Positions 32,123 through 44,776 of a stretch of 50,383 bases of DNA are shown here, piece after piece. Each line of letters begins with the position of its first letter. Position 1 is the first letter of the stretch. Below the pieces are notes generated by a model. It saw only the letters and a list, made by a program, of their open reading frames with translations. It searched no databases and was not told where the DNA came from. This stretch comes from Candidatus Aminicenantota bacterium (lineage in GTDB: Bacteria > Acidobacteriota > Aminicenantia > Aminicenantales > UBA4085). The DNA is taken from positions 1 through 50,383 of the forward strand of contig JAPKZI010000233.1 of the NCBI GenBank assembly GCA_026393865.1, read 5' to 3'. The position numbers and the translations under genes are program-made.

Positions 32123-35100
32123 GTGTCTAGCAAGCATCCGTGGTTCTCCGGTCTTTTGGCCCTCGGGGCGATCCTGGCCCTGGCCGGCCCTTCCGGCCTG
32201 AGCCAGACCAAACCCGCCGCCCAGAAGGCGGCGCCGGCCGTCAAGGCCGAGGAGTTCGACTACGCGGCCGTCCTCCGGACGTTCCGCATCCGCAACATCG
32301 GCCCGGCCAATATGGGCGGCCGGACGGTCGATTTCGCCGTCCCGGACCGAAACACATCCATCATCTACGCCGCGGTCGGCCCGAGCGGACTCTGGAAGTC
32401 CTCGAATACCGGCATCACTTGGGAGCCCTCCTTCGTCAACGAGGGCTCGGTTTCGGTCGGCGCCGTGGCCGTGGCCCAGAGCGCGCCCGATATCGTCTGG
32501 GTCGGCTCGGGCGAATCGACGGCCCGCAACTCGGTGGCCCCCGGCGACGGCGTCTATAAGTCCGAGGACGCCGGCCGGACCTGGAGGAACATGGGCCTCG
32601 CCGAGACGCGGTTCATCGCCCGGATCTGCGTCGATCCGATGAATCCCGACGTCGTCTTCGCCGCTTCCCAGGGCCATCTGTGGGGCCCGAACGAAGAGCG
32701 CGGCGTCTACCGGACGGCCGATGGGGGCAAATCCTGGAAGAAGGTTCTCTATATCGACAAGGACACCGGCTGCTCGGACCTGGCCATGGACCCCTCCAAT
32801 CCCAAGATCCTTTATGCCGGAATGTGGAAATACCGCCGCAGCCCATATTATTTCACCAGCGGCGGGGAAACGAGCGGGCTGTTCAAGACGGCCGACGGCG
32901 GAGAGACCTGGCAGAAGCAGGCCGGCGGCCTCCCGGGCGGCGTCATCGGCCGGATCGGCGTGGACATCTGCCGGTCCAAACCCAACGTCGTCTACACCCT
33001 CATCGAGCACGCCACGGACGCCGGCCTCTACCGCACGGACAACAAGGGCGAGACTTGGGTCCGCATGTGCGACAAGCGGACCTATGACCGGACCAACTTC
33101 CGGCCGTTTTATTACAGCCGGCTGACCGCCGACCCCAACAACGAGCTGGTCGTTTATGTTTATTCCGGTTCGTCCTACGTCTCCCGGGACGGCGGCCGGA
33201 CCTACGACTCGATCGGCCGGGGGACGCACTCCGACCACCACGCCCTCTGGGTCGATCCGTTCAACTCCAGCCACATCATCGACGGCAACGACGGCGGGAT
33301 CGATGTCTCCTGGGACGGCGGCCGGACCTATCACACCGTCCAGTCCCGCGCCTGGGCCGAGATCTACAACTTGACCTACGACATGCGCGATCCCTATTGG
33401 GTCAATATCGGCCTCCAGGATAACGGCAACTGGGAAGGGCCATCCAGCTCCCGCGACCGGAGCGGGATCCTGAACCAGTACTGGTACGCCACCGGCGGAG
33501 GCGACGGCTTCTATGCCCAGATCGATCCCACGGACTGGACGATCCTTTATCGCAATCTCCAGATGGGGGGCATCGAGCGCCACGACCTCCGGACGTTCCT
33601 GTCCCAGGGGATCAAGCCCCAAGCTCCGCTCGGCGAGGAACCCTACCGGTTCAACTGGAACTCGCCCATTTACCTCTCGCCCCACGACCATAATGTCCTC
33701 TATTTCGGCGGCAACTGCCTCTTCCGGTCGCGGGACAAGGGGCGGTCATGGGAGAAGGCCGGTCCGGACCTGACCACCAACGATCCGAAGAAGAAAATCG
33801 ACTCGGGCGGGCCGATCACGATCGACAACACCGGCGCCGAGATCCACTGCACGATCCTGTCCATTTCGGAATCGCCGCTCAAGAAAGGCACGATCTGGGT
33901 CGGCACCGACGACGGCCTGGTCCAGGTCACCCGGGACGACGGAAGGACCTGGGACAACGTGACCAAGGCCATTAAAGGGCTCGGACCCGACGATAACTGG
34001 GTGACGCGCGTCGAGGCTTCCCGCTTCGGCGAGGGCGCGGCTTACATCTCGATCTCGCGGCACCAGGTGGACGATTATAAGCCTTACATCTTCAAGACCG
34101 AGGACTTCGGCAAGACCTGGACTTCCCTGGCTTCGAACCTGCCCGCCTACGGTTACATCCACGTCGTCCGCGAGGACCTCGAAAATCCAGCCCTCCTCTT
34201 CGCAGGCTCGGAGTTCGGGCTCTTCTTCAGCTTCGACGGGGGCAAGAAATGGATCCCTTATAAGACGGATTTCCCGACCATCGCCGTCCGCGACATCCAG
34301 GTCCACCCGCGGGAACGAGACCTCATCGTCGGGACGCACGGCCGCGGCGTCTGGATCATGGACGACATCCGGCCGCTGGAGAAGCTCACGGCCGAGACGG
34401 TCAAGGCCGAGAATGCGCTGTTCGATGTCCGGAACGCGACAATCCACGGGATGAAAAGCACTTCGGACGTCGACACCAACGATTTCGCCGGGGTGAATCC
34501 CGCCTTCGGAGCCACCATCAACTATTATTTGAACCCGGCCGCGGCCAAGGAGGCCAAGCTGAAGCTCACCATCCGGGACAAGTCCGGCAAGGACATCCGC
34601 GCGCTCCAAGCGCCGCTTGCAGCCGGCGTCAATCGCGTCGTCTGGGACCTCCGGCCCGATTCGCCGAGCGGCGCGGCTGGAGGAGGGCAAAGAGGCATGG
34701 CTGGAGGACAGCGCGGCGCGGGCGGCGGACAGGCCGGCGCCTCGACCATCGGCACGCCGTTCGCCTATGGCGGCGGACAACGCGGCGGGGGCGGAGGGTT
34801 CGGCGGAGGCGGGGTCGGGGCCTATGTCGAGGCGGGCGAATACCGGGCCGTCTTCGAAGTCAACGGCAAGACCCAGGAAAAGGCCTTTATGGTGAAGGAC
34901 GAGATCGGGATCCCGCTCGAAGAGAAGAAACTCAACCAGAAGGTCGCCCTCGACGCCGCGCCGGTGACCGCGGCCGCTTCGCGTTTGCTGACCCAGGTCG
35001 AGCAACTGGCCGCTCAGATTCAACAGCTCGAGACGAACCTCGCCTCCGTGCGCGGCGTCGATCCGGTGGTCACGGCCAAGCTCAAGGCGGTGAAGGACAA

Positions 35101-35392
35101 GCTGGGCGAGATCCAGAAGGTCTATTTCCGGACGCCGGAAGGCCAGACCCAGTACCGTCAGCTGTATTTCAACGCCCTCCGCGGCGGGACCATGGCCGAG
35201 GTGGCTATTCGCGGCGGCGGAGCGGGCGGATATCCGGGCGCGCCGACCCAGATGGCCATCGACAAGATCGAGGAGGCCAAAGGCATCCTGGCCCCGCTCC
35301 AGAAGAAGATGGCCGAGCTCCTCGAGACCGATGTCCAGGCCCTGAACAAGCTGCTGGCCGAAAAGGGCATCCCGTTCATCAACATCCGGTAG
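32123..35392 (+). CDS. Large exported Asp-box (BNR/sortilin-like) beta-propeller protein
   Basis: The protein of 1089 residues has a signal peptide (WFSGLLALGAILALAGPSGLS). Residues about 50-780 carry at least ten Asp-box motifs (S/T-x-D-x-G-x-x-W/Y), for example SSNTGITW, SEDAGRTW, TADGGKSW, TADGGETW, TDNKGETW, SRDGGRTY, SWDGGRTY, SRDKGRSW, TRDDGRTW and TEDFGKTW, as in sortilin/VPS10 and sialidase-type propellers. A Gly/Gln-rich stretch (about 850-900) follows, then a beta domain (AGEYRAVFEVNGKTQ) and a helical C-terminus. The GTG at 32123 has GGGGAGG 5 nt upstream, and is preferred over an upstream frame through the terminator. Function may be glycan or protein binding on the cell surface; no catalytic residues identified. 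Confidence 0.82.
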   Translation: MSSKHPWFSGLLALGAILALAGPSGLSQTKPAAQKAAPAVKAEEFDYAAVLRTFRIRNIGPANMGGRTVDFAVPDRNTSIIYAAVGPSGLWKSSNTGITWEPSFVNEGSVSVGAVAVAQSAPDIVWVGSGESTARNSVAPGDGVYKSEDAGRTWRNMGLAETRFIARICVDPMNPDVVFAASQGHLWGPNEERGVYRTADGGKSWKKVLYIDKDTGCSDLAMDPSNPKILYAGMWKYRRSPYYFTSGGETSGLFKTADGGETWQKQAGGLPGGVIGRIGVDICRSKPNVVYTLIEHATDAGLYRTDNKGETWVRMCDKRTYDRTNFRPFYYSRLTADPNNELVVYVYSGSSYVSRDGGRTYDSIGRGTHSDHHALWVDPFNSSHIIDGNDGGIDVSWDGGRTYHTVQSRAWAEIYNLTYDMRDPYWVNIGLQDNGNWEGPSSSRDRSGILNQYWYATGGGDGFYAQIDPTDWTILYRNLQMGGIERHDLRTFLSQGIKPQAPLGEEPYRFNWNSPIYLSPHDHNVLYFGGNCLFRSRDKGRSWEKAGPDLTTNDPKKKIDSGGPITIDNTGAEIHCTILSISESPLKKGTIWVGTDDGLVQVTRDDGRTWDNVTKAIKGLGPDDNWVTRVEASRFGEGAAYISISRHQVDDYKPYIFKTEDFGKTWTSLASNLPAYGYIHVVREDLENPALLFAGSEFGLFFSFDGGKKWIPYKTDFPTIAVRDIQVHPRERDLIVGTHGRGVWIMDDIRPLEKLTAETVKAENALFDVRNATIHGMKSTSDVDTNDFAGVNPAFGATINYYLNPAAAKEAKLKLTIRDKSGKDIRALQAPLAAGVNRVVWDLRPDSPSGAAGGGQRGMAGGQRGAGGGQAGASTIGTPFAYGGGQRGGGGGFGGGGVGAYVEAGEYRAVFEVNGKTQEKAFMVKDEIGIPLEEKKLNQKVALDAAPVTAAASRLLTQVEQLAAQIQQLETNLASVRGVDPVVTAKLKAVKDKLGEIQKVYFRTPEGQTQYRQLYFNALRGGTMAEVAIRGGGAGGYPGAPTQMAIDKIEEAKGILAPLQKKMAELLETDVQALNKLLAEKGIPFINIR

Positions 35393-35403
35393 CGGTTCGA
35401 AGT

Positions 35404-36501
35404 TCAGCGGAGACGCTTCAGGTCCTTTTTAGCCCCGTCAAGGTTGGGATCCAGCTTCAGAGCGGTCCTCAACGCGTCGACGGCCTCGGCTTTGCGGTTC
35501 ATTTTCTCCAGCGTCTGTCCCAGCCGCCAGTAGGTCTGGGCGTAGGACGAGGTCGATCCGCGGGACGTAAACACCGGCTCCGGTTCCTGAGTCAGGAATT
35601 TGCGGAAATAGCGCTCGGCCCGCTCGAAGTCCTTGCCCTGCTGAAGGACGATGCGGCCGGCCTGAATATAAGGGCTCAGGTTGTCCGGCACGTTCTTCTC
35701 GGCCTGAACGAGCAGGTCCTCGAGGTCAGGCCACCGCTCGAGGCGGGCCAGGTTCTGGGCGATCAGGTCATACGCGGCCACGCGGCCGGGATCGAGGGCC
35801 ATGGCTTCCCTGGCGTATTTTTCGATCAGGGCGAAGTTCCGCTGGCCTCCATAGCCGTAGGACCGGGCCAGCGTGATCAGAGCAATGTATGATCGCGGAT
35901 CCGCCTCGACGGCTTTCTTGTACAATCCCTCCACCCGACTCTCCAGTCTCTCCTCATGGGCGAAGTTGGCTTGGGCGATGTAACCACGCACAGGATCGAA
36001 TCTCACCAGCTCTTCGGCCAGGGCCCGCGCTTTGGCTTTGTTCCCGCCGATGATTCCCGGCGCCTGGCGGAAAAACTCGATGAGAATGATGTGGGCTTCG
36101 ACGTGATCGCCCTTGAGCTCAAGGGCCCTCTCGGCCTCCTTCCGAACCCGGCGGGCCAACCCGATTTTGCGAAATATTCCGGCCCTGAGGACCTGCCGGC
36201 CGTAGATGAACGACAGCAGACAATGGTAGTCGGGGTTTTTGGGGTCGATAGCGAGGGCTTTCTGGGCTAAAGCGAGGGCCCCGTCGTAGTCGCCGGCGAC
36301 CTCTTTATAGCGGCCCAGGAAAAAGAGGGCGCGGTCGTCCTTGGGATTCGTCTGGAGCATCGGCTCGGCCAGGGCCCGGACCTCTTTCCAATGGTCCGCG
36401 TCGGCCAACTCCTGGAGACGATCGGACGCCGCGGCCGCCGACGCGACTAGAAGAACGGATCCGAGAACAAGGCTCAAGGATCTCAGGGACATGACTTTCA
36501 T
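35404..36501 (-). CDS. Exported tetratricopeptide-repeat protein
   Basis: The 365-residue protein has a signal (LRSLSLVLGSVLLVASAAAA) followed by about eight TPR-type helix pairs: DDRALFFLGRYKEVAGDYDGALALAQKAL (residues about 55-85) with the next repeat DPKNPDYHCLLSFIYGRQ, later units around LIAQNLARLERW and QTYWRLGQTLEKMNRKAEAVDALRTALKLDP at the end. TPR arrays bind partner proteins; no enzymatic domain is present. The ATG at 36501 is chosen since the signal peptide begins there. It is convergent with the Asp-box gene (11 nt between stops) and downstream of hldE-like, perhaps in the same unit. Confidence 0.82.
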   Translation of the reverse strand: MKVMSLRSLSLVLGSVLLVASAAAASDRLQELADADHWKEVRALAEPMLQTNPKDDRALFFLGRYKEVAGDYDGALALAQKALAIDPKNPDYHCLLSFIYGRQVLRAGIFRKIGLARRVRKEAERALELKGDHVEAHIILIEFFRQAPGIIGGNKAKARALAEELVRFDPVRGYIAQANFAHEERLESRVEGLYKKAVEADPRSYIALITLARSYGYGGQRNFALIEKYAREAMALDPGRVAAYDLIAQNLARLERWPDLEDLLVQAEKNVPDNLSPYIQAGRIVLQQGKDFERAERYFRKFLTQEPEPVFTSRGSTSSYAQTYWRLGQTLEKMNRKAEAVDALRTALKLDPNLDGAKKDLKRLR

Positions 36502-36588
36502 GCGTTCACGCTCATCCTGTCGACGGAATGATGGTTCGAGGGAAAACGATGATAATTTCAACCGCGATCAAAGTCAACTTGGCAACGA

Positions 36589-37071
36589 CTAAGAAAAGCC
36601 GCGGAGGATCTTCCGGATGATATGGGTGCTGGAATGGCCTCGGAGATAAGGGGCGCGGACGACCCGGCCGCCGGCCGCTTCGACCTCCGCCCGCCCGACG
36701 ATTTCCCCCGTCCCCCAATCGCCGCCCTTGACCAGGACGTCGGGGAGAAGCGCGGCGATGATCCTGCGGGGCGTGGCCTCGGAGAACGAGGTCAGAAAAT
36801 CGATATCGGCGATCGCCGTGAGGACCTCGAATCTTTCCTTGAGCGGAAAGATGGGGCGCGAGGGGCCTTTGAGCTTCCGGATCGAGGCGTCCGTGTTGAG
36901 AGCGACGACGAGAACGTCGCCGCAAGCCTTGGCCTTCTTGAACAAGGCGATGTGCCCGCCGTGGATCAGATCGAAACAGCCGTTGGTGAAAACGACGGTC
37001 TTCCCATGCCGGCGGAGGCGGTTCCGGATTTTTTTGAGATGGGCTAGGTTTTGGATCTTCGTGTTTCTCAT
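36589..37071 (-). CDS. rfaE2: D-glycero-beta-D-manno-heptose 1-phosphate adenylyltransferase (HldE C-domain / RfaE2)
   Basis: The 160-residue cytidylyltransferase-like protein carries FTNGCFDLIHGGH (residues 28-40), in which His37 and His40 form the HxGH nucleotide site, then VALNTDASIRKLKG and KERFEVLTAIADIDF, and LVKGGDWGTGEIVG. It matches the adenylyltransferase half of HldE, which converts heptose 1-phosphate to ADP-heptose for lipopolysaccharide core. The kinase half (RfaE1) is absent here and may be elsewhere. The ATG at 37071 gives MRNTKIQNL; a longer frame runs into the REP-like palindrome and is rejected. It is downstream of wzt/wzm, consistent with surface polysaccharide. Confidence 0.87.
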   Translation of the reverse strand: MRNTKIQNLAHLKKIRNRLRRHGKTVVFTNGCFDLIHGGHIALFKKAKACGDVLVVALNTDASIRKLKGPSRPIFPLKERFEVLTAIADIDFLTSFSEATPRRIIAALLPDVLVKGGDWGTGEIVGRAEVEAAGGRVVRAPYLRGHSSTHIIRKILRGFS

Positions 37072-37105
37072 ATCATCGCTTTGAAGACGGTGACACGTAT
37101 AAAAC

Positions 37106-37147
37106 GGTGACACGCACCGAATTCCAGAGAATTCGGAGCGCGTCACC
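37106..37147. repeat. REP-like palindrome (GGTGACAC...GCGTCACC)
   Basis: GGTGACACGCACCGAATTC (37106-37124) pairs with 37129-37147 with two mismatches. Further GGTGACAC (37089-) and GTCACC (37164-) fragments flank it. Lies between hldE-like and wzt. Confidence 0.8.
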
Positions 37148-37167
37148 ATTCATTTTGTCGGAGCATG

Positions 37168-38484
37168 TCACCCTTTATCCAATTTGCCCGGCCTTTTGAA
37201 CTTGATTTGGGGGGTGAAGGTCCAGGAATGGGACAAGCGGACGACACCGACATCTCTGAGGGTGGAGGAGACCAGGAACGAATACAGGTTCCGGTGATAA
37301 TCGTAGGGATAGCCGTCGCGCTTGTGCACGGCCAAGTCCAGGTAATAGGTCCCGTTGATCAATCCCAGCCGCTCGATCCGGCAGGTGACCTTGCCCTCGC
37401 CGCTGATCGAAACCGGCTCGAGATCATCGAGGTCCGTGTTCGTCCCATAGCAGGAGATCCCCTGGGAATTGAAAATGCCGATGCCGAAGACGAAGTCCTT
37501 GAGCGGGTCAAGGGCGGCGACGTCCATCTCGATGACCATCCCCTCCTCGGGGTGAAAGACGTGTTTTTCCTCACCGCGGGCCGTCCTGAGCGTCACCTTG
37601 CGGATCTCGATCTCCCGCTTGCCCCAGCGCTGTTCGCGCTTCTCGTCTTCGACGGCGGGTTCGGGGCCCGGGGGGGGAGACGATTCGGTCACAGCCGCCG
37701 GGATCTGGTCCTTCCGTTCCTGGAAATCTTCCTCCTGTTTGAAAACGACATCCTGGAGGTAGGCATCGACGACGCGCTTGGGTTCGCCCAGCATCTGGAT
37801 TTTGCCGCCCTTCATCCAGGCTACCCGGTCGCAGATCTTGCTCACCGTCGTCAGGTCGTGGCTGACGAAGAGGATGGTTTTTTTACGGCGGCGGAAATCG
37901 TCGATGCGGTCCAGGCATTTGGGGACGAAGGCCGCGTCGCCGACGGCAAGGACCTCGTCAATGAGCAGGACCTCCGGGTTGACGTTGATGGCGATCGAAA
38001 AGCCGAGCCGCATATACATCCCCGAGGAATAGGTTTTCACCGGAGCGTCGATGAACTGCTCGAGCTCGGCGAATCGGATGATCTCGTCGAACTTCTGGCT
38101 GATTTCCTTCTTGGACAGGCCGAGCATGATGCCGTTGATGAAGACGTTCTCGCGGCCCGAGATCTCGGGATGGAAGCCGGCGCCCAGCTCGATCAGGGCG
38201 GAGATCTTCCCGTTCACCTTGATCCGGCCCGAGGTGGGCTTGGCGATGCCCGAGATGATTTTGAGAAGCGTGCTTTTGCCCGAGCCGTTCTCTCCGATCA
38301 CCCCGAAGGTCATGCCCTTCTCCACGTGGAGGCTGACTTTGTCCAGGGCCACGACGAGCTCGTCCGGCCTTAGGGAGCGGAACAGGTCGCCCTTGACCAG
38401 GGCGCTCTTGAACGTCTGGAAGCGGTGGCGGGCCGAATATTTCTGATAGACCCGGGTGACCCGGTCGAGCTCGATGGCGTGCAT
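37168..38484 (-). CDS. wzt: ABC transporter ATPase for O-antigen/polysaccharide export (Wzt), with C-terminal sugar-binding domain
   Basis: The 438-residue protein has an ABC ATPase domain (1-250): Walker A GVIGENGSGKST, signature TYSSGMYMRLGF, Walker B VLLIDEVLAVGDAAF, and switch VSHDLTTV. After a charged linker (QEEDFQERKDQIPA) comes a Wzt C-terminal-like beta-sandwich (about 300-438; LRTARGEEKHVFHPEEG, NTDLDDLEP, FLVSSTLRDVGVV), which in O9a-type systems recognises the chain end cap. The presence of this domain suggests selective export of a modified polymer. It overlaps wzm by one nucleotide. Confidence 0.9.
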   Translation of the reverse strand: MHAIELDRVTRVYQKYSARHRFQTFKSALVKGDLFRSLRPDELVVALDKVSLHVEKGMTFGVIGENGSGKSTLLKIISGIAKPTSGRIKVNGKISALIELGAGFHPEISGRENVFINGIMLGLSKKEISQKFDEIIRFAELEQFIDAPVKTYSSGMYMRLGFSIAINVNPEVLLIDEVLAVGDAAFVPKCLDRIDDFRRRKKTILFVSHDLTTVSKICDRVAWMKGGKIQMLGEPKRVVDAYLQDVVFKQEEDFQERKDQIPAAVTESSPPPGPEPAVEDEKREQRWGKREIEIRKVTLRTARGEEKHVFHPEEGMVIEMDVAALDPLKDFVFGIGIFNSQGISCYGTNTDLDDLEPVSISGEGKVTCRIERLGLINGTYYLDLAVHKRDGYPYDYHRNLYSFLVSSTLRDVGVVRLSHSWTFTPQIKFKRPGKLDKG

Positions 38485-39302
38485 CAGACCTCCTCCGGGA
38501 AGGAATCGCGCAGCCGGTCGAACACCGCGTATCCGATATAGAAAAGGAGGAGCGAGATGAGGAGAACGATGCCCAGCGAGGACCAGTGGAGCGCGCGGCC
38601 GTAGAACAGGCAGTCATGATAGCCTTCCATGATGTGCGTCATCGGATTGAGGATGAGGATCGCTTTGATGGCCGGGTGCTCTTCGATGGGGGGAGAGTTC
38701 AGCGAATAGACGATCGGCGTCGTGAAGAACCAGAAGGTCAGGAGGTTGCCGAGGATGTCCTTGATGTCGCGGAAGTGGACGGTCAGGGCCGAAATCAGGA
38801 AACCGAATCCCAGGGAGAAAACGTACTGGACGAGGATGACAACCGGCAGCAGCAGAGCGTACAGGGTCAGCGTCTTGCCAAAGACAAAGAGGAACAGGAG
38901 GAGAATGGGCAGGCCGAAGCTGAAATGGATGAAATTGCTCGTCAGGGTGACGATGGGCAGGATCTCGGCCGGGAAGAGGATCTTCTTGATCAGGTTGCCG
39001 TTGATCATCAGGGTATTGGCCGATTCGATGGACGAGGAGGAGAACCAGACCCAGGGCAGGATCCCGCAGAACAGGAACAGGGCGTAAAACCAGGGCGAGC
39101 CGTCGAAGGCCGGGTCCCTCGGCTTGAGGATGAACCCGAAGACGATGGTATAGACGCTCATCAGGAGCAGAGGATTGAAGAACGACCAAAGGAAGCCGAG
39201 AACCGTGCCGCGGTAGCGGGCCTTGAGCTCGCGGCTGACCAGGTTCTGGATGAGGACACGGAACCGGTAGAGCTCCTTGAGGTTTTTAATGAGCCGGACC
39301 AC
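38484..39302 (-). CDS. wzm: ABC-2 type polysaccharide exporter permease (Wzm)
   Basis: The 272-residue protein has six transmembrane helices. It carries the family signatures SRELKARYRGTVLGFLWSFFNPLL near residues 24-48 (cytoplasmic N-terminal amphipathic region) and NPMTHIMEGYHDCLFYG near 220, typical of Wzm/TagG/KpsM permeases. It forms the channel that moves undecaprenyl-linked O-polysaccharide across the inner membrane with Wzt. It overlaps trmN6 by 17 nt at its start and wzt at its end. Confidence 0.9.
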   Translation of the reverse strand: MVRLIKNLKELYRFRVLIQNLVSRELKARYRGTVLGFLWSFFNPLLLMSVYTIVFGFILKPRDPAFDGSPWFYALFLFCGILPWVWFSSSSIESANTLMINGNLIKKILFPAEILPIVTLTSNFIHFSFGLPILLLFLFVFGKTLTLYALLLPVVILVQYVFSLGFGFLISALTVHFRDIKDILGNLLTFWFFTTPIVYSLNSPPIEEHPAIKAILILNPMTHIMEGYHDCLFYGRALHWSSLGIVLLISLLLFYIGYAVFDRLRDSFPEEV

Positions 39303-40080
39303 GGTTCCTCCCTTCGAAGATCCGGCGCGTTTCGGCGGTCATGCCGCCGCGGTCGTCGTAAAGGACGAGCGGAGGCAGGACGCGCTCCGCCTTCGCCGCG
39401 AAACCGCATTCGGCCAGAAACAGGTTCGCTTCCGCGCCTGGCCTCGGATGGACATCGCGCACGGCGTGAAGATGAAGGCCGCTGGCCCGGGCGGCCGTTT
39501 CGAGATCGTCCCGCCGGCGCGGTGGAAAGACGAAATACGCCCGGCCGTCGTCCTTGAGCAGCCTGGCCGCAGCTTGCATGACCTCTACTATATCGCACTT
39601 TAATTCATGTTTTGCAACGGATTTTTCCGCCGTTGCGCTCAGGAACCCGGTCCTTTTCCGGATGTACGGCGGGTTGGCGAAAACGATGTCGAACTTCTTC
39701 CGGCGGCGGTAGGTCCGGAAATCGCGGCGGACGACGGTGATCCGGCCGTTCATCCGGTTGATGGCCACGTTCCTCCTGGCGATGTCGGCGAGAGCGGGTT
39801 GGATCTCGATGGCGGTGATGGGTCCGGTCGGCCGGAGGCCGACGAGGAGGGAGATGATCCCGCTGCCCGTGCCCAGTTCGAGGAGCTCGTCCGTCCGCCG
39901 GGTCCGGATGAAATCGGCCAGAAGCGGCGCATCGAGGGCGAAGCGGTAGCCCCTCTTTCGCTGAAGGACGAGGACGCGGCCGCGATAGAACGCGTCCAGG
40001 GTCTCGTCCTCGCGGATGCGGATCGGAGGAAGTCCGCATACCGTATGTGGTCCTGATTTTCTTATTTTGGGAGAAGACAT
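39286..40080 (-). CDS. trmN6: tRNA1(Val) (adenine(37)-N6)-methyltransferase-like (TrmN6)
   Basis: The 264-residue class I AdoMet methyltransferase. It has the family start DETLDAFYRGRV, RGYRFALDAPLLADF, AdoMet motif I ELGTGSGIISLLVG, and the amino-methyltransferase motif IVFANPPY (NPPY, residues about 135-138), followed by KHELKCDIVEVMQAAARLL. TrmN6 (YfiC) methylates A37 of tRNA1(Val). The ATG at 40080 lies in the loop of an inverted repeat without a Shine-Dalgarno. An alternative internal start is possible, since homology begins near residue 25. Confidence 0.85.
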   Translation of the reverse strand: MSSPKIRKSGPHTVCGLPPIRIREDETLDAFYRGRVLVLQRKRGYRFALDAPLLADFIRTRRTDELLELGTGSGIISLLVGLRPTGPITAIEIQPALADIARRNVAINRMNGRITVVRRDFRTYRRRKKFDIVFANPPYIRKRTGFLSATAEKSVAKHELKCDIVEVMQAAARLLKDDGRAYFVFPPRRRDDLETAARASGLHLHAVRDVHPRPGAEANLFLAECGFAAKAERVLPPLVLYDDRGGMTAETRRIFEGRNRGPAH

Positions 40081-40113
40081 GACCGTATCAGAGGGAGGAC
40101 CACATCCGGTATG
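40037..40113. repeat. Long inverted repeat at the start of trmN6
   Basis: CATACCGTATGTGGTCCT (40037-40054) matches the complement of 40096-40113 in 17 of 18 positions; the arms are 41 nt apart and the trmN6 ATG falls between. The ACCACATACGGTATG part resembles the other REP-like palindromes. Confidence 0.75.
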
Positions 40114-40119
40114 TGTATC

Positions 40120-41828
<1,709 letters not shown>

Positions 41829-41846
41829 TCACTCCTGCGGCGTTCC

Positions 41847-42709
41847 TTATTGTTTCAACGCTTCCACGGCGGTCATGATCTCGAGAAGCTCCTTGGTGAT
41901 ACCGGCCTGGCGGATCTTGTTCAGGCCGAGGACGAGGTCGGTGATCAGCTCCTCGGCATTCTGCGAGGCGCTGTCCATGGCCATCATCCGCGCCGCCTGT
42001 TCCGCGGCCTGGGACTCGAAGAAGGCATGGCCGATCTGGTCCTCGACATAACGGGGCACCAAGGACTCGAGCGGGGCGAATCCGGCCGGCTCCCAGTCCG
42101 GCGGCGCCGTCTGCGGTTCCGGCGCGGTCGCGTCCAGCGTTATGGGCAGCAGTCTCGTGATCGTGATCCGGGGACCGAGGACGGACTTGAACTCGTTGTA
42201 AGCGATATACACCCCGTCCGTTTCGAGAAAAGCGAAGCGCCGCATCAGGTGATGGGCCAGCTGCTGCCGTTCCCGGGCGCCGAGCTTGTCCACTTTCTCG
42301 GCATAGGCCCAGTCCACAGGATACGGAAACTTCCGGAAGAAATGGACCGCCTTCTTGCCGATGAGGACGAGGGCGACTTCGGACGACCGTCCTTTTTCCC
42401 GGATGAAGTCGATCGTCCGCGTCAGGAGATTCGAATTGAACGCGCCGCACAATCCCTTGTCCGTGGTGATGACGACGACGTGGATCTTCTTCTCCTCCCG
42501 CACGGCGAACAGAGGATGGGCGCGCGCCCCGGCCCATCGCGAGATCCTGGCCAGGAGGCCGGGGGCGTTGTGCCACTGCGGGCGGCCTTCGACGACCCCG
42601 CGCTGAGCCTTTTTGAACTTGGCCGTGGAGACGGTCTTCATCGCCTTCGTGATCTGTTGCGTGTTCTTGACGCTTTTGATCCGGCGGCGGAGGTCGATCA
42701 GAGTCGGCA

Positions 42710-42710
<1 letters not shown>
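41847..42710 (-). CDS. atpG: ATP synthase gamma subunit
   Basis: The 287-residue central shaft protein. It begins MPTLIDLRRRIKSVKNTQQITKAMKTVS, the conserved N-terminal helix (here quoted to 20 residues only in part), has ITTDKGLCGAFNSNLL near residue 78, and ends with LNKIRQAGITKELLEIM, the C-terminal coiled coil. It rotates with epsilon in the alpha3-beta3 ring. It abuts atpA by one overlapping nucleotide. Confidence 0.95.
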
Positions 42711-44227
<1,517 letters not shown>

Positions 44228-44233
44228 GGCGTT

Positions 44234-44776
44234 TTACCTTTCCCTGATTTTTTCCCTCAGCCGCTCCAACTGCCCTTTAAGGGAAACATCGTAGACCATG
44301 TTTCCTTTCTTGATGGTCAGCCCGCCGACGATCGCCGGGTCGAGCGCGTACGTGCAGGCGACCGGTCCGTTTTCGATCTTGCCGAGCGTCTCTTCGAGCC
44401 TGGCTCTCTGCCCGTCCCCGACGGGGACCACGGAGCGGACTTCGAAGGTGACGATGCCCTGCCGCTCCCGCCACAGCTCGGGCAGGTCGCGGACGATCCC
44501 GGGCAGGAGGTCCAGCCGCCGATGGCGCAGGAGAAGGGCGATGAGGCGGGCGCTCTTGTCTTGATAGCGTTCCAGGGCAAGAAGGTCTTGAACGATCTGC
44601 GCTTTCTTTCCAGCCGAGAGGAACGGCCGGAGAAGGACGAGCCGCAGCTCCTCGTTCTCTTCGAGCAGGGCCGAGAATTCGCCGAGCTCCCGGCCGACCG
44701 TCCGATACTCCTCCTCGGTCTTGAGGGCGCCGGCCAGGCCTTCGGTATAGCGCTTAACCAGAACTTGATTTTTCAT
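44234..44776 (-). CDS. atpH: ATP synthase delta subunit
   Basis: The 180-residue delta (OSCP) protein has the helical N-domain (KRYTEGLAGAL, FSALLEENEELRLVLLRPFLSA) and the C-terminal region with VTFEVRSVVPVGDGQ, then LDPAIVGGLTIKKGNMVYDVSLKGQLERL, the most conserved part of the family. It connects F1 to the peripheral stalk. It overlaps atpF by 23 nt. Confidence 0.92.
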   Translation of the reverse strand: MKNQVLVKRYTEGLAGALKTEEEYRTVGRELGEFSALLEENEELRLVLLRPFLSAGKKAQIVQDLLALERYQDKSARLIALLLRHRRLDLLPGIVRDLPELWRERQGIVTFEVRSVVPVGDGQRARLEETLGKIENGPVACTYALDPAIVGGLTIKKGNMVYDVSLKGQLERLREKIRER

